DNA from: Populus alba
Taxonomy: Eukaryota > Streptophyta > Magnoliopsida > Malpighiales > Salicaceae
Length of the DNA: 64,000 nucleotides
NCBI RefSeq assembly: GCF_005239225.2
Contig: NC_133302.1
Coordinates: forward strand, 18,393,357 to 18,457,356
Direction: 5' to 3'
Shown: positions 1-11,968 of the stretch, in pieces
Layout: each line of letters begins with the position of its first letter
How positions within the stretch are numbered: position 1 is the first letter of the stretch
The notes under the pieces: model-generated
Databases searched by the model: none
What the model saw: only the letters and a program-made list of their open reading frames with translations
Told to the model about the DNA's origin: nothing
Made by a program: the position numbers and the translations under genes

Positions 1-2371
1 TCTCTCTCTCATTATCTTAATAGTTATGACTAATACCATATAATATTGACCTATAAGCTTGAATTGGGAAGTGTGCCTTCTATCAAGAATTAGATAAGGT
101 ATATGGTAAGGTCCAACATAACAAGGAGAGCAACTTGTTATAGGTTGTGAAGGAATGAACATATTCAAAGTTCATGGAAATTCATCTGGAATACAAACAC
201 ATATTCAATATTGTACGCATAAATGAATCCTAAGAGATGAATGAAGTTTCGTGATCAATATCTATGAGATTTGCATGTATGTGGGATCTTTGAAACCCTA
301 ACAATAGCAATCATACCTCATTTTAGTAAGTGAAAGTAAATCATCCATGCAAATGATAAGAACAATCTATCAAGAGAACTATTGATTGAGTTGTCATCTT
401 TTTTAATCCATACATAAAATACAATCACATTGAAATTGATCTAGAAGCCATTGTATGACAAGGAGAAAATAAGAAAAACAAGCACTAGTTGATTAAAATG
501 TACAATCAACATATATAGTTGTTTTCAATCTTTTTTTTTTGTCATAGTATTCACTACTTAAATCAAGCGCCTATATTTCAAATGCAAGAAGAAATTATAT
601 ACATAAATTACTAATATATAAAATATATGATAAAAAATTGAAATGAAGTTTACATAATTATTGAATGGAACATAGATTTGATTTCTTAAAATAAGATATT
701 TATTTACGAAAAGAAGAAGAAGCTTGGTCCACACTAATTACTTAGACAAAAATTATTTCTTTAAAGAAATTAAAGAGGTGGTTTGTGATTGAAAAAGACA
801 AGTTTCAATGTCATGATATGAAGTAAAATTCAATCCTTTTACTTTTTAAATTTTTAGATCTCATAATCTTTTTTAAATTTAATATAAAACAATGGTAACA
901 TTATGCAAGTTATGGAGAACCATTACCAAAAAATTAGAAAACACTGACATAATATTTCATCGGGAATTAGGTAAAATTCCATAGGTAATTGAATTGCCAA
1001 TGAAAAAACATAGTCAAAAAGTATCTTGTTATCCGTCAAAGATTTTGTTGGCAATTTCATCACCATTTAGTCTACTAATAGAATTTTCCGTCAATGATTC
1101 CATCAAATATTACAATATTTTTTATTTTTTTATATCTTATAATCCCCAACCACAACAATCACACTACCTAAAATCCTAAACAACAACATGGATCCAATTA
1201 TATTCACATCAACAAACTGAACTAAAATATAAGAACATAACAATAACATGCTAAAAATAAGGTTGCATGTTAATTTCATTCATTGTCAACTAATATTCAA
1301 TTGCACCTCTTACGAGAATTCATTCATAAAGTTAATAAATTTCATCAAATAGATATATTAAAGTGCAAATATATGCTTAAACAATGATATTAATATAGAG
1401 GGAGACACATAAAAGATGAGAAATTCTAAATACAAATCGCACTCAATTTTCATATATTAAAAAACTTATTAAACCTAAAATAAATTTTCACATGAGCAAT
1501 ATATCAAACAATTAATTCTAAAAAAAAACAAAAAAACAAAAACAAAAACGAAGACACAAAGTGATTGTTACCTTGATCATGTAGGAGAGATTTGGCATCA
1601 TTGTTAAGTTAATTGGTCCAGCTTGATTGGCTACAATAAAAGTGATGAGTTTTGAATCTCCTACCAAGATTGTTAGGAGGTATGATACCTTTAGAAAAAG
1701 TGAATTGCCTACTGTGTTTTACCATACATAAAATCCATTAGTAATAATCTAAAAGCAATTTCACATCAATTTGTTTAATAATCAAACAAAAAAATAACAT
1801 ATATTTTTTCTAAATTATTTTAAACTACTATATATAGAATCCCCATATAGCTTAGGAAATCCAAATAACCCAAAATTTCAACTTATTCATAAAATTTGGC
1901 AAAAAATAATTGGTATCCATTAAATTACCCATAATTTCTTTAATTTTAACACATTGAAGTTACAAAATCACATTTAATTTCTTCAAGTGACAAATTAAAT
2001 CCATTTTCCCTAAATTCCAAACAAAATCTAAAATACAAACCATACATTAATACAAAAAAAATATCGATATAAAACAAGTAAAACATTTAAATATACACCC
2101 AAACTACAAACTCAAAAAAAAAAAATCTGAATAAATTAACTTTAAACATAAACATGTATTACATCAAAAACAGGTGGGTTTTCTTATTTGATGGAGTAAA
2201 GCTTGATAAGAAATGAAACCGATGGAGGGATGTTGTCTTGAGGTTGATAAGTTGGGTGGATGAATTTTAGAGGGGTTGTCAGAGATTTAAAGAAATTAGG
2301 GAGGGTTTGAATTGAATTGAATTGAAGAATAAAAGATGGGGGAGCTGTAATGTTATAACTCCTTTTAAAAT

Positions 2372-2545
2372 CACTAACAAGAATTTTGTTGATAATTTGA
2401 CATGTCTGAAAGGTTGATGAAATTATCGATAAAATATTTTTATTTCATCTTTATTTTTATCGGAAATTAATAATAAATATTTTCCATAATAATTTTTATC
2501 AGTAGACAACAATGAAATATTTTTCATCAATAATTCTTTTTTTTT
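2372..2545. mobile_element. Possible CACTA-type terminal fragment
   Basis: The sequence beginning CACTAACAAGAA at about 2372 resembles the CACTA-plus-AAGAA terminus of En/Spm-type transposons. It is followed by repeated ATTTTTATC / TTGATGAAATT-like motifs that could be subterminal repeats. Related motifs (GGCAATTTCATCA, TTCCGTCAATGA) occur at about 960-1110, so the whole 0.9-2.5 kb stretch may be one decayed element. I found no matching second terminus and no transposase, so this is a weak call. Confidence 0.25.
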
Positions 2546-3534
2546 TTCTTTAATTTTTTGATAATGAATTGACTTATAAAATCTCTCTTTCTATGTAATT
2601 TTAAGAGCACATGATATTTTTAAATTTTAATTCTAAGATTGGATTCAAAACGTTAAAAAAAATGTAAATCTTTTTAATTATTAAATCTATCTCTAACATT
2701 TTAAGATTTTGGATTAGATCATCGTTGATACCTATAAATTAAAAATGATTTGATTAAAGTAGATCGGATAAAGACCAATTAGATAGCTGAATTACTTTCC
2801 AACAACAAATTATGAAATTGAGTTCAAGATTATTGAAGCCGTCCATTTATGGCGATAAGCTGGAGATGCATGATACGAAGTGGGGGACTCTTGACTGTGC
2901 ACAGGTCCAGACATTAGCATGGGGACCTACAAAGATTGCCTGCTGATACAAAGATTGCGTTTCCCTTCCACAGCCAGCTCCTGCAACATCTCTCAAATGG
3001 CTTTTTATATTATTTTTAGTTTTATTAATTTATTAATACCAATTATTTGGTGTCTCTCAGTATATCAAATAACTTATTAATACCAATTACCCATCCCAAC
3101 TCAAAAATTTAAATAAATTATTAAGTGAGGTTTTATAATAATTTTATATTAATTTTTTAAATATATATCTTTAAATAAAAAAGTCTTTTAAAAAGAAACT
3201 TGTATGTCTTTACTATTGTCTTATATTTGATTTTATTAATTTAATTAGAGAAAATAAAAATAGTAAAATTAAAATTCATGACTATTTAATTATTATATTT
3301 CTGATATCATATTAAATAATTACCTCAACTAAAATATTTAAACTATTAAATTAAAAACTCATCATGAGTTAAATTAATTACTTAACATACCACTCAAGTA
3401 AAAATATTTTTATCTTGAAACTAGTATATATCCATAATTATTCGTTACTAATTTAATTAGAAAAAATAAGAATGGTGAATTTAAAGTCTTTATTATCATA
3501 ACATAATAATAATTGACAAATAACTTGTTTAGTA

Positions 3535-3730
3535 TCGTGATAGTTGTTATGTTTTAAAATATTTTTTGTTTGAATATTTTTTAAAATAATATTTTTTAAA
3601 ATTTATTTTTAACATTAATAAATTAAAATGATCCGAAAATATCAAAAAAATATTAATTTAAAGTAAAGAAAAAAATAAAATACAAATTTAATTTTTTGAA
3701 AATACTTTTAAAACACAAAACAAATAAATT
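3535..3730 (+). repeat. Short AT-rich dispersed element, copy A
   Basis: One of about twelve copies in the window of a 150-220 bp element. The core is a run of the form TTTTTAAAATTTATTTTTAA, then a variable stretch, then AAAATGATCCGAAAA, flanked by poly-purine/poly-pyrimidine arms that make the element nearly palindromic. No coding capacity. It looks like a MITE, but termini and target-site duplications are not clean here. Confidence 0.5.
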
Positions 3731-4671
3731 TAAAGTTTTTAATAAAAAAAAAGATTTTATTACCGTAGGTGTCCACGAGTTAAAAACATTTTGTCTCATC
3801 TGTCATCCTTTCTAGATTGCTTGATCTTATCGATCTTCTATCATATGTAAAACAGTAATCTTTGTATTTTTCATATGATAATTGTCTGTATCAGTTTGGT
3901 GCGAATTGACAATAAATTAAGGCTTTTAAGATACCCCCTTAAATTACACCCTAAAAATGAGATTATGTTAATTTTCTAACATTTGTATGTTATAGTAAAA
4001 AAAATTATATTAATTTAAAATTTTAAATTGTTGAATCAGAATTTTAAAATAATTTTATGTAAATTCTCTAACATTGCAACATTAACTAATTCTTTAATTA
4101 AGGAGAGTTTATTATTTTATTTGTCTATGAGTGGAAAAGATTTTGTTGTCTCATTTGTCATTCTTTCTGGATGAGGATACATAGTTTTAAAAGCCAATTA
4201 ATTTAGAGTTGGTATTAATTAAATAGAAAAATAAAAGAAAAAAAACCCAGTTAACTTAGTGACTCGACAAGAACAGGTTAACAACAGTTGATTTTTGTTT
4301 TTTATTCTTTTACTAAAATGATGTTTTGATTTTTTTAAAAAAATAATTGATCTTAACGACCTGGTCAAAACCCGAGCATTGGACCGGCCAGCCACCAAAC
4401 CGGATCTAAAAACTATACAAGGATATTTTTTTATTTTTATTTTTCAACTAGAATATTTGCTTGATCTTATTGGTCATCAATCAAATGTAAAAATGTGACG
4501 TGTATGTTTTTTTTATGATAATTTGTCTGCATCGAAGTGAAGGTGGTAGAAGAGAATTAATATAAAAATTTTTGTAAGATTATTTAAACTTCTTTTTTAT
4601 TGAGATGGTTTTCAAATATAATATTTAATTATAAAGGAGTGCCACGATAACTAATTGCTTCACTATTAGGG

Positions 4672-4850
4672 AATTACTACGTTTTTTGGAACTTGGTTAA
4701 AATTATATTTTTTAAAAAAATTAAAACATTTTATTTAAAATAATTTTTTATATATTTTTTCATATCATTTTAATAAGTTTAATTCAAAATAATTTTTTAA
4801 AAATAAAAAAAATATTATTTTAATATATATTTTAAACCACAATTATATAT
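4672..4850 (-). repeat. Short AT-rich dispersed element, copy B
   Basis: Reverse-oriented copy. ATATCATTTTAATAAGTTT is followed by AAAATAATTTTTTAAAAATA, the complement of the core seen in forward copies. No coding capacity. Confidence 0.45.
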
Positions 4851-5131
4851 AAAAAAGTGCACACGTAGTGTCACAACTCTAGAGCCTGTGCAAGTAGCAA
4901 TATTTTAAGGTGTTTTTAGGATAGTTTCTTCCTAAAGTAGTTAAAAAAATAAACTAAATTTTATTTTATAAATTGTATAAGATAGGTTTTCAAAGAGTTT
5001 TTAACTCATAATGTACTGTAAGTTTTAGATTTGGGCTTATTTATCATCAGTTGCTTATGTACAAAACTAACATTACCTTCTATACCTAAAAACCTGAGAT
5101 TCTTTCAGGAGCTTCACCATAAAGCTCCTTT

Positions 5132-5900
5132 TTCTTTCAATTAGCCCCCTTTTTTTTTTCAATTTCTTCTTCTTTTTTTCTAATTCCATACTCAGATTTT
5201 TTTTAAGTATTATCCGAGTTGTCTTTGAATCAATAAAATAAACTAAATCACATTAAAACAACTTCCATACAATTTAATTCTTTCAATTAGCCCCCTTTTT
5301 TTTCAATTTCTTCTTTTTTTTTTTAATTCCATACTCAGATTTTTTTTAAGTATTATCCGAGTTGTCTTTGAATCAATAAAATAAACTAAATCACATTAAA
5401 ACAACTTCCATACAATTTAATTTTAAATTTGTGCTAAGTAAGGAGGTAAGTCAATAGTTTTTCTTTCAATTTCAGCATCATACTATGTTTACCTATCAAT
5501 TGTATTGCCTTTAGACTGGCCAAATTGATTGGGTCATGTTAAGACAACTCTCACATAATTTAATTTTGAATTTGAGACGGATAAAAAGTTAGGCTGAGAG
5601 GTTTTTTCTGTTAATTTCATCCTTTTTTTTTCTAAATTTTATTCTTAGAATCTTTTTACTGGTTAATCAGGTTGTCTTTGAACCGATTACATTGACTGGA
5701 TTATGTCATGACAACTCCTACACAATTTAATTTTAAAATAGAGTTAGGCAAGAAGTTAGATCGAGAGATTTCAATGTTAACATGTTAGACTGAGTTTAAT
5801 GATAATATCAAATAATTCTCTATAGTTTGAATATTTTTTTTATCATGTTCAATTTTTTTTTAATCTAACCCCAGCATTGCCTATAAACTAGTAAGTTGAC
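5132..5900 (-). repeat. Degenerate tandem array, units of about 140-167 bp (locus 1)
   Basis: Positions 5132-5277 and 5278-5422 are a nearly perfect direct duplication (offset 146). At least two more diverged units follow. The anchor ACAATTTAATT recurs at 5269, 5415, 5555 (as ATAATTTAATT) and 5722, giving spacings of 146, 140 and 167. Each unit also carries an ACAACT motif before the anchor and a GGTTGTCTTTGAA-like motif further upstream. The same unit in the opposite orientation forms a second array at 45125-45560. Non-coding; looks like a decayed minisatellite or the internal repeat of an element. Confidence 0.7.
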
Positions 5901-7167
5901 TTAACTATTATGAGTTTAACATTTTCTATTCTTATTTAGTTTTTAATTAAATTATAATACAAGATACGCATTATAGGGCTTTGACAAACCTCACAAGGTT
6001 TTTATTTGAGTTTTAAAATGTTTTTTATAGTTTTTTAATAATATAAAATTTTAAATTGAGATGGTAATGTTGTTACTCATTTTTTATGAAAAGAAAACAT
6101 AAAATAAAAAAATCCAAAAAACAAAAGAATATAAATAAAGAAAATCCAGAAAATTGTCAAAGCTATTGGTGAAAGACCAAAATGACAAATGAAAAAGTTG
6201 GATGATCAAAATATATAAAATGACAAAATCATCAACTCAATTCTAATTGACAAATGGTACATTTGGTGGAAATACTTGTATTTAGGGTAAAGAAATAAAA
6301 ATTTGGATAGATAAAGATTCAATGTGAATTTAAAAAGTCTTAATTAATTTTATTGAGGATTTAATTGCAAGAAAACTTAATATTTTAAGTCAATTTAGGT
6401 TTTAATTGAAAGAAAAAAAATCTGGAGGTAAATTTATAATTTTAAAGAGTTAATTTGATCAAATCATGAGTTTAATTGTATAAATATTAAATTTAATGGG
6501 TAATTCAAGACTTGATTGAAGAAATCCTAAACTAAGAATCAAACTAAAAAATACGTGATTGTGATTGTAGGGGTTGAAATTTATTAAATCAGGGGTTAAA
6601 TTAAAAAAAATAAAAATTTAATAGTCATTTAAGATTCCAAGTGCATAAATAAAAAACCAAATAATAAGATGAAAATAGTGTTAAGTTTTAGAGCTAATAA
6701 TTGAGTTTGACAAAAATAAAATTGATAATAATAATAAGAATAATAGAAATAATATAGATGATAATAATAATAATAATTAAAAATTATTTACAGTGAGATA
6801 ATAATAATAATTGTGAATGAGTGGTAATGATTAAAATGATTGATAAAGTTGTTAGTAGATAAATTATTTTATTAAATTCTATTAGCCAAAAATATTTTAT
6901 TTAAATTGTTTTTATGTTGAAACATATTAAGTTAACTAATTATCTAATAAAATACTTTAGGGAAAATAAACATAAAAAAAAAAACATTTTCGTGAAATTA
7001 TTTTTAACAAAACAATATTTGCCGTCTCTCAAATTAGCCATCAAAATTGAAAATTTAAGAAACAACGGAAAGAGTAGAATGCAAGATAAAAAAAACAGAG
7101 TGGACTAGACTTAAGACTAGATCCATCTTTGGCCAAACTTGTTCAGGTGTTAACTGCTCTTTGTTTA

Positions 7168-7344
7168 ATGTTTGTATATTTTCAACTCTCGTTCTCCTCT
7201 GTCTTCACGAACAACAGATGTATTAAAACCAGAAGAAACTGCAGATCTAAAAAAATATCTGAAAGAAAAGGATCCCATTTTAAGTCAAAACTCCAAAAAT
7301 CTCCTCTTTCTCTCCGTAGAGAAAGAGAAGATAGACCCAGTTGA
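7168..7344 (+). other. Upstream ORF before the fucosyltransferase start
   Basis: An ATG at 7168 opens a 58-codon frame (starting MFVYFQLSFSS) that stops at 7344, 15 bases before the main ATG at 7360. If the leader begins upstream of 7168, ribosomes would meet this frame first and it could lower translation of the main protein. The transcription start cannot be read from the sequence, and the peptide resembles nothing I know, so it may be chance. Confidence 0.3.
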
Positions 7345-7359
7345 AAATTCTGTTTCATC

Positions 7360-10300
7360 ATGCAATTAAAACCCCTTAATACTTACACAATCACACTAAT
7401 GCTGTTCTTTACAATTATTATCCTTTTTTTCTCAGGTTTTCTTGAATTTCCATCCATAACAACCTCAATTACCTCACCTGTTAAAGCCCCAAACTTTCCT
7501 GTCAAAACAACACCAGATCCTTTCACTGATCTGTTCGTTGCTTTCAAGAAATGGGACTCTCAAGTGGGTTGTGTTCAGTTTAGAGAGAAACACAAGAATT
7601 TGGGGTCGAAGGGGTCGAATGGGTCTGCTTCTTTGCAAATTGTTGATGGTGATGTGGGGTGTAGTGAGTTGAAGATGGAGCATGTTAATGTTTTGGTTAA
7701 AGGATGGACTTGGATTCCTGGCAATTTGGATAATTTATATTCTTGTCGTTGTGGGTTGAGTTGTCTGTGGACGAAGTCTTCTGTTCTTGCTGACAAGCCT
7801 GATGCCTTGTTGTTTGAAACAACTACTCCTCCACTTCAGGTATTTTGTTTTGAAACAAAATTTGTTTGTTTGGAGATTTTAAGTTTTTTTGAATTATAAT
7901 CAATACATACATGTATATGTTGTTAGAAACCTGTGGTGTAAACTTTTAGATAGACGCCTTTTTTACTTTGTATTGCTTAAATGATATATAAGATTATGTT
8001 TCTAATAATCAAGTGATGACAGGTGAGCATCAAATAGGTAGGATACGGTAATTAGTGAATGAGATCTTGTAGTGTTTAGAAATGTGGTTTTGTGCTCATA
8101 ATATTATTTAAACATTTTTGTTGTTTGGTCCAAGTATCCGTGCCCTCCTTTTACTGGTAGCTAATTTCTTTGATACAATGATAGGATTTGAAGTTGAACC
8201 TAAGATTCCTACATTGCCTATTGGAACTGGTTTTTGGATATAGACATAGAACTGATGGTTGAGGTTTGACTAGTTAGACAGATTTTGCAGCATATTGTTT
8301 GGAACAATTTTATTGTTAAAGATGGCATTCTGAGTCCAACAATCTACAAGTTGTACACGGTATGATTGGTATTTGGGAACAATGTTGTCCACATCAATAT
8401 TTGTGTCCATAATTCTAGCTTATGTAATGTTCAGGGAGGTCTGTTCTGTAGTTTATTTGATCTGGATTGCTTTTCATAGATTGAGGAGGAAGCGTGTAAG
8501 TCTTTGCTTTGGAACATTTTAGGGGGATTATATCAATATCAAATGATTCAAACTATGGGCATCTATAGACTCAGAAAAAACACTTGGACCGAGTGCCTTA
8601 TTTATAAGAATGCAATGCTCATATCTAACAATGGGAATTTTGATGTGAGAAAATCTTTATATAGTTTTGTTGAAAGGTAAAGATAAGCAGGAGAAGATTG
8701 ATTTCCTTGAGAGATATTTGGAACACCAAAGTTCTCTCTTGATGCCTTTTTTTCTCACTCAGGTGGCTGCTTGGGTATAATTTTACTAGTCATGAACTTC
8801 ATCAGTGGGGAAAAGTATGATAAAAAAAAAAAAAAAAACAATGGGGAAGGTGATGCATACGAGTGCTAGCTTTGCAAGGAAATAGTTGAGTGGCTGTTCG
8901 TTCCTGCTTTGTGGCTGTGATTAGCTTGAGTGTTTGGTGAACACCTTTTTGGCACCCCAAAACAGTCTTTTTTTTATTATTATTATCTTCCAAAAATTGT
9001 AGAGAGCTGATTTTAGAAAAAAGAAGGAAGATGCTTTTTCTGCACAAATAGCTGTGTGGGCACTGCAATGACATAGTGAAAGAGATCCTGAATCTGATAC
9101 TCACTTGTTGCTCCTCTGATTCTAATCTTGAACTTTGTGGTAGTAGATATATGACCAAATTCCATATGCTGTATACCATATGCTGTGCAGAAAAACTATT
9201 TAGGCGAATTGGCAAGCATCAGTACTGCAGCTGGCAGTGCTCTGGATTCTGGAATTTCGACATCTTTGTATAATGACATGTGGTCATTATTACTCTTTCT
9301 GTTGTTAACAATGAAAAAGAGATGATCACCCTGCTGCAGTTTTTTTACTTGTCACAAGATGTTGGATCCTCTCTGGTTGTTTGCTCAGTTAGCCTGGTTT
9401 AGTTTTTCCATGTAACTTGTGCATCCCTATTTTGTTCAATTGTTTTTCGTAGCCTATTTCAAATTGGCAATTTTTATTGTGTTTTGTTAGAGGCACAATG
9501 GGGATCCCCTTCGTGTTTACATGGATCTCGAGGCCGGCAGGAAACGCTCTGGTCGTGAGGATTTATTTATCAGCTATCATGCAGAAGATGATGTTCAGTC
9601 AACATATGCTGGTGCACTCTTTCATAATGGTCGAAACTATCACGTGTCTCGTCGTAAGGACAATGTAAGTGTTGGGCCTATGCTCATTCCTTGTTCTGTT
9701 CTTTTTGCTAGATTGCTTTTAGTTTTTCAGTTTCCATTGAAATTATGTTATTGCCAGTAAAGAAACTTGTAGTTGATTTCATTTTTTTTTTCTTCCAAGG
9801 ATACACTTGTTTATTGGTCTTCGTCGCGCTGTCTTGCTGATAGAAACCGGCTGGCTAAGAGCCTTCTCAGCTTGCTGCCTCACCATTCGTTTGGCAAGTG
9901 CTTGAACAATGTTGGCGGGCAAGACATGGCCCTTTCTTTCTATCCTGAGTGTGCCAATGATGCCAGTCTCAAACCAAAATGGTGGGATCATCTGCATTGT
10001 GCCATGTCTCATTATAAGTTTGTTCTTGCCATTGAAAACACCTGGACAGAGAGTTACGTGACCGAAAAGCTATTTTATGCCTTAGACTCTGGTTCAGTTC
10101 CAATATACTTTGGCGCACCCAATGTTTTGGACTTTGTTCCTCCACATTCAATAATAGATGGGAATAAATTTAAATCCATGGAGGAATTGGCTTCTTATGT
10201 CAAGTACCTAGCTAATGACCCTGTAGCCTATGCTGAATACCATGCATGGAGAAGATGTGGTGTATTGGGTAATTATGGAAAGACTCGGGCAGCAAGCCTT

Positions 10301-10366
10301 GACACGCTGCCTTGCCGATTATGTGAGGCCGTTAGCCGGAAAGGTGGGAGAAATGCTAGAGCTTAG
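7360..10366 (+). CDS. FUT13: Alpha-1,4-fucosyltransferase (GT10, FUT13/FucTc-like)
   Basis: Golgi enzyme that transfers fucose from GDP-fucose to the outer GlcNAc of complex N-glycans, completing Lewis-a-type antennae (family knowledge). Three exons, 7360-7839, 9491-9664 and 9800-10366, all in phase 0 with GT/AG borders, give 406 residues; the Arabidopsis enzyme is about 400. Residues about 9-26 form one hydrophobic segment after a short N-terminus, as in a type II Golgi protein. The third exon has the GT10 donor-binding signature: FVLAIENTWTESYVTEK, then ALDSGSVPIYFGAP. The start is the first ATG before the membrane anchor. Intron 1 is long (1,651 bp), intron 2 short (135 bp). No frameshift or missing signature residue is seen. 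Its nearest neighbour, the unknown 117-residue gene, is convergent. Confidence 0.93.
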
Positions 10367-11127
10367 TGGAATTCTGTTAATTCTGATCTCTTTTGGATTG
10401 CTTTCAACAACTGTCATGGTGAATCCATGATTTTGCTACTCCCAGTGGATGGATTGGTATTAGTTGTACACAAGCAAGAATAACCTTTGTAGAAAGCAGG
10501 AATACACGATAGGGTATATATATTCAATGGGTGAGTCCATTATCATTTTCCTCGATGAAATTGTCTGGTTTAAGTGGGTATGATCTGTATGCAGCATGAT
10601 TGATGGATCTCATAGATTACTTCGAACCAGACTTTTCATCTGTAGTTTTCGGCTTACCCCATACAAAATGTTGACCTAAACACCAGCTCATTTAGAAAAG
10701 CCTGTACGATTATTTTCTTCTTTTCTCCCAGTTTTCCTGTTGCAAAACATATTTTGGCATTGTTTTTATCAACAGAAGTACTTATTTATTTGGTAACAGG
10801 TTGATCATAACTTCTCAACTGAGCAAATGAGTTGTGTGTTTTGTCCCATGTAGTGGCGTGTGTGTGTGGTTAGTTGGATTTTGGTGCTGCGTTTAGTAGT
10901 GCTTGACACCAGCAGTTTGAGCGAAGAACATAAAATATGTTTTGCTTTAGAAGATGCTTTGCTCCAAGTGGTGTGCTTTTTACTTGTTTTCTGTGACACA
11001 AGCTATACCTTACTGTCAAACAAGCATGGATTGAAAAAAAAAAACACTAAAGGAAATGATAAATTGCCACCATATGGTGAAGAAGAAGAAGCTAGTGCAT
11101 ATACAATTATATTGAGTTGGAAGCCTT
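10367..11127. other. Intergenic gap between convergent genes
   Basis: This stretch holds the 3' untranslated parts of the fucosyltransferase (+) and the small unknown gene (-). There are open frames at about 10860-11216, but they overlap the last exon of the minus-strand gene and look like nothing known. No repeat or RNA gene is apparent. Confidence 0.6.
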
Positions 11128-11968
11128 TCAAACATCAGGTCTCACAGGGTCCTCGTTGTCTTCTTTATGAAATTTCCACACTGAAGCCATTATTCCCATT
11201 GAAGCTGAAGATTTAGCCTTCCCGAGCTGTTGAACCTGAATTGTCACTAGCCATGATCATCCATCAATAAAAGCATTGATAATTTAGAAACAAGTTACAA
11301 ATAACATGTTTAGAAACACAGTGTCTGTAAATAAAAAGAAAACGTCTCACCTTTTGTCTAGGCTTGCTCTTTTGGATCTTCACGGTCTTTAATTCTTCAG
11401 GTCTGTTTTTCAGATATTCCTTCAACTGCTCATCATTCATAGCGTCAATCTTGTCAGTCTGTCGTGGAAAAAAGAAATAATTAGAGTGCTTAAGTTTTTA
11501 TTTTCTGGAGAACAGAAAACATGAAACGAATCAGAGGTTGAAGTTCTACAAACATGAAAATTAAAATATTTTCTATTTTCCATTGTCCTCACTGTCGTGT
11601 GGTGAGTGAAAATTTAAACTTTTTACAAGAAAAAAAGAGAAAAAATGCTACTTGTTCCAAAAATTAGCTCATTTCTAAACACTGGTTGCTGTGATGGCTC
11701 AAAAACTGCTCACTGTCAACACTATAGCTGTTCCTTTGCCCTGCCTTCCTTGAAGCGACACAATTGGTGTTGCTACTTAAGAAGAAGAAGAAGAAATTAG
11801 AAAATAAAAAAAGGGTTAAATGATTTGTACCCATGCTCTAAGATCTTCAATATCTTTTACCAAGACCTCTTCTTCTCTGTCAGCAAGATCTTTTTTCTCT
11901 TTCCATGAAATAGCCACAGGCTCTGTAGCTATCTTCTCTTTCTTCTTCCCTTCTCTCACAGTAGACAT
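11128..11968 (-). CDS. Small charged plant protein, 117 aa, function unknown
   Basis: Three minus-strand exons, 11968-11831, 11458-11351 and 11235-11128, splice in phase 0 and give 117 residues. The protein starts MSTVREGKKKEKIATEP and ends EDNEDPVRPDV. The N-terminal two thirds are rich in Lys, Glu and Asp and probably helical (KEKKDLADREEEVLVKDIED, then DEQLKEYLKNRPEELKTVK). A basic KSKPRQK stretch follows and a short hydrophobic patch (SMGIMASVWKF) lies near the end. There is no signal peptide, membrane segment or catalytic motif that I can see. The upstream in-frame extension to 12031 lacks an ATG and is not part of the coding call. Regular codon structure across three clean splice junctions argues for a real gene. 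I do not recognise the family and assign no function. Confidence 0.75.

Larger units (their letters stand above)
1..7359. other. Repeat-rich intergenic region, no supported gene
   Basis: Very AT-rich DNA with homopolymer runs and no open frame longer than about 65 codons that resembles a protein. It contains degenerate transposon-like sequence (about 0.9-2.5 kb), two copies of the short AT-rich element (3535-3730 and 4672-4850), a degenerate tandem array (5132-5900) and an AAT/GAT-rich stretch near 6720-6780. The last few hundred bases are presumably promoter and leader of the fucosyltransferase gene; I see no clear TATA box there. Confidence 0.7.

Noticed and set aside
9076..9273. Extra exon of the fucosyltransferase in intron 1
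   Set aside because: Exon 1 (ending at 7839) and exon 2 (starting at 9491) already join in phase and give the expected family length.
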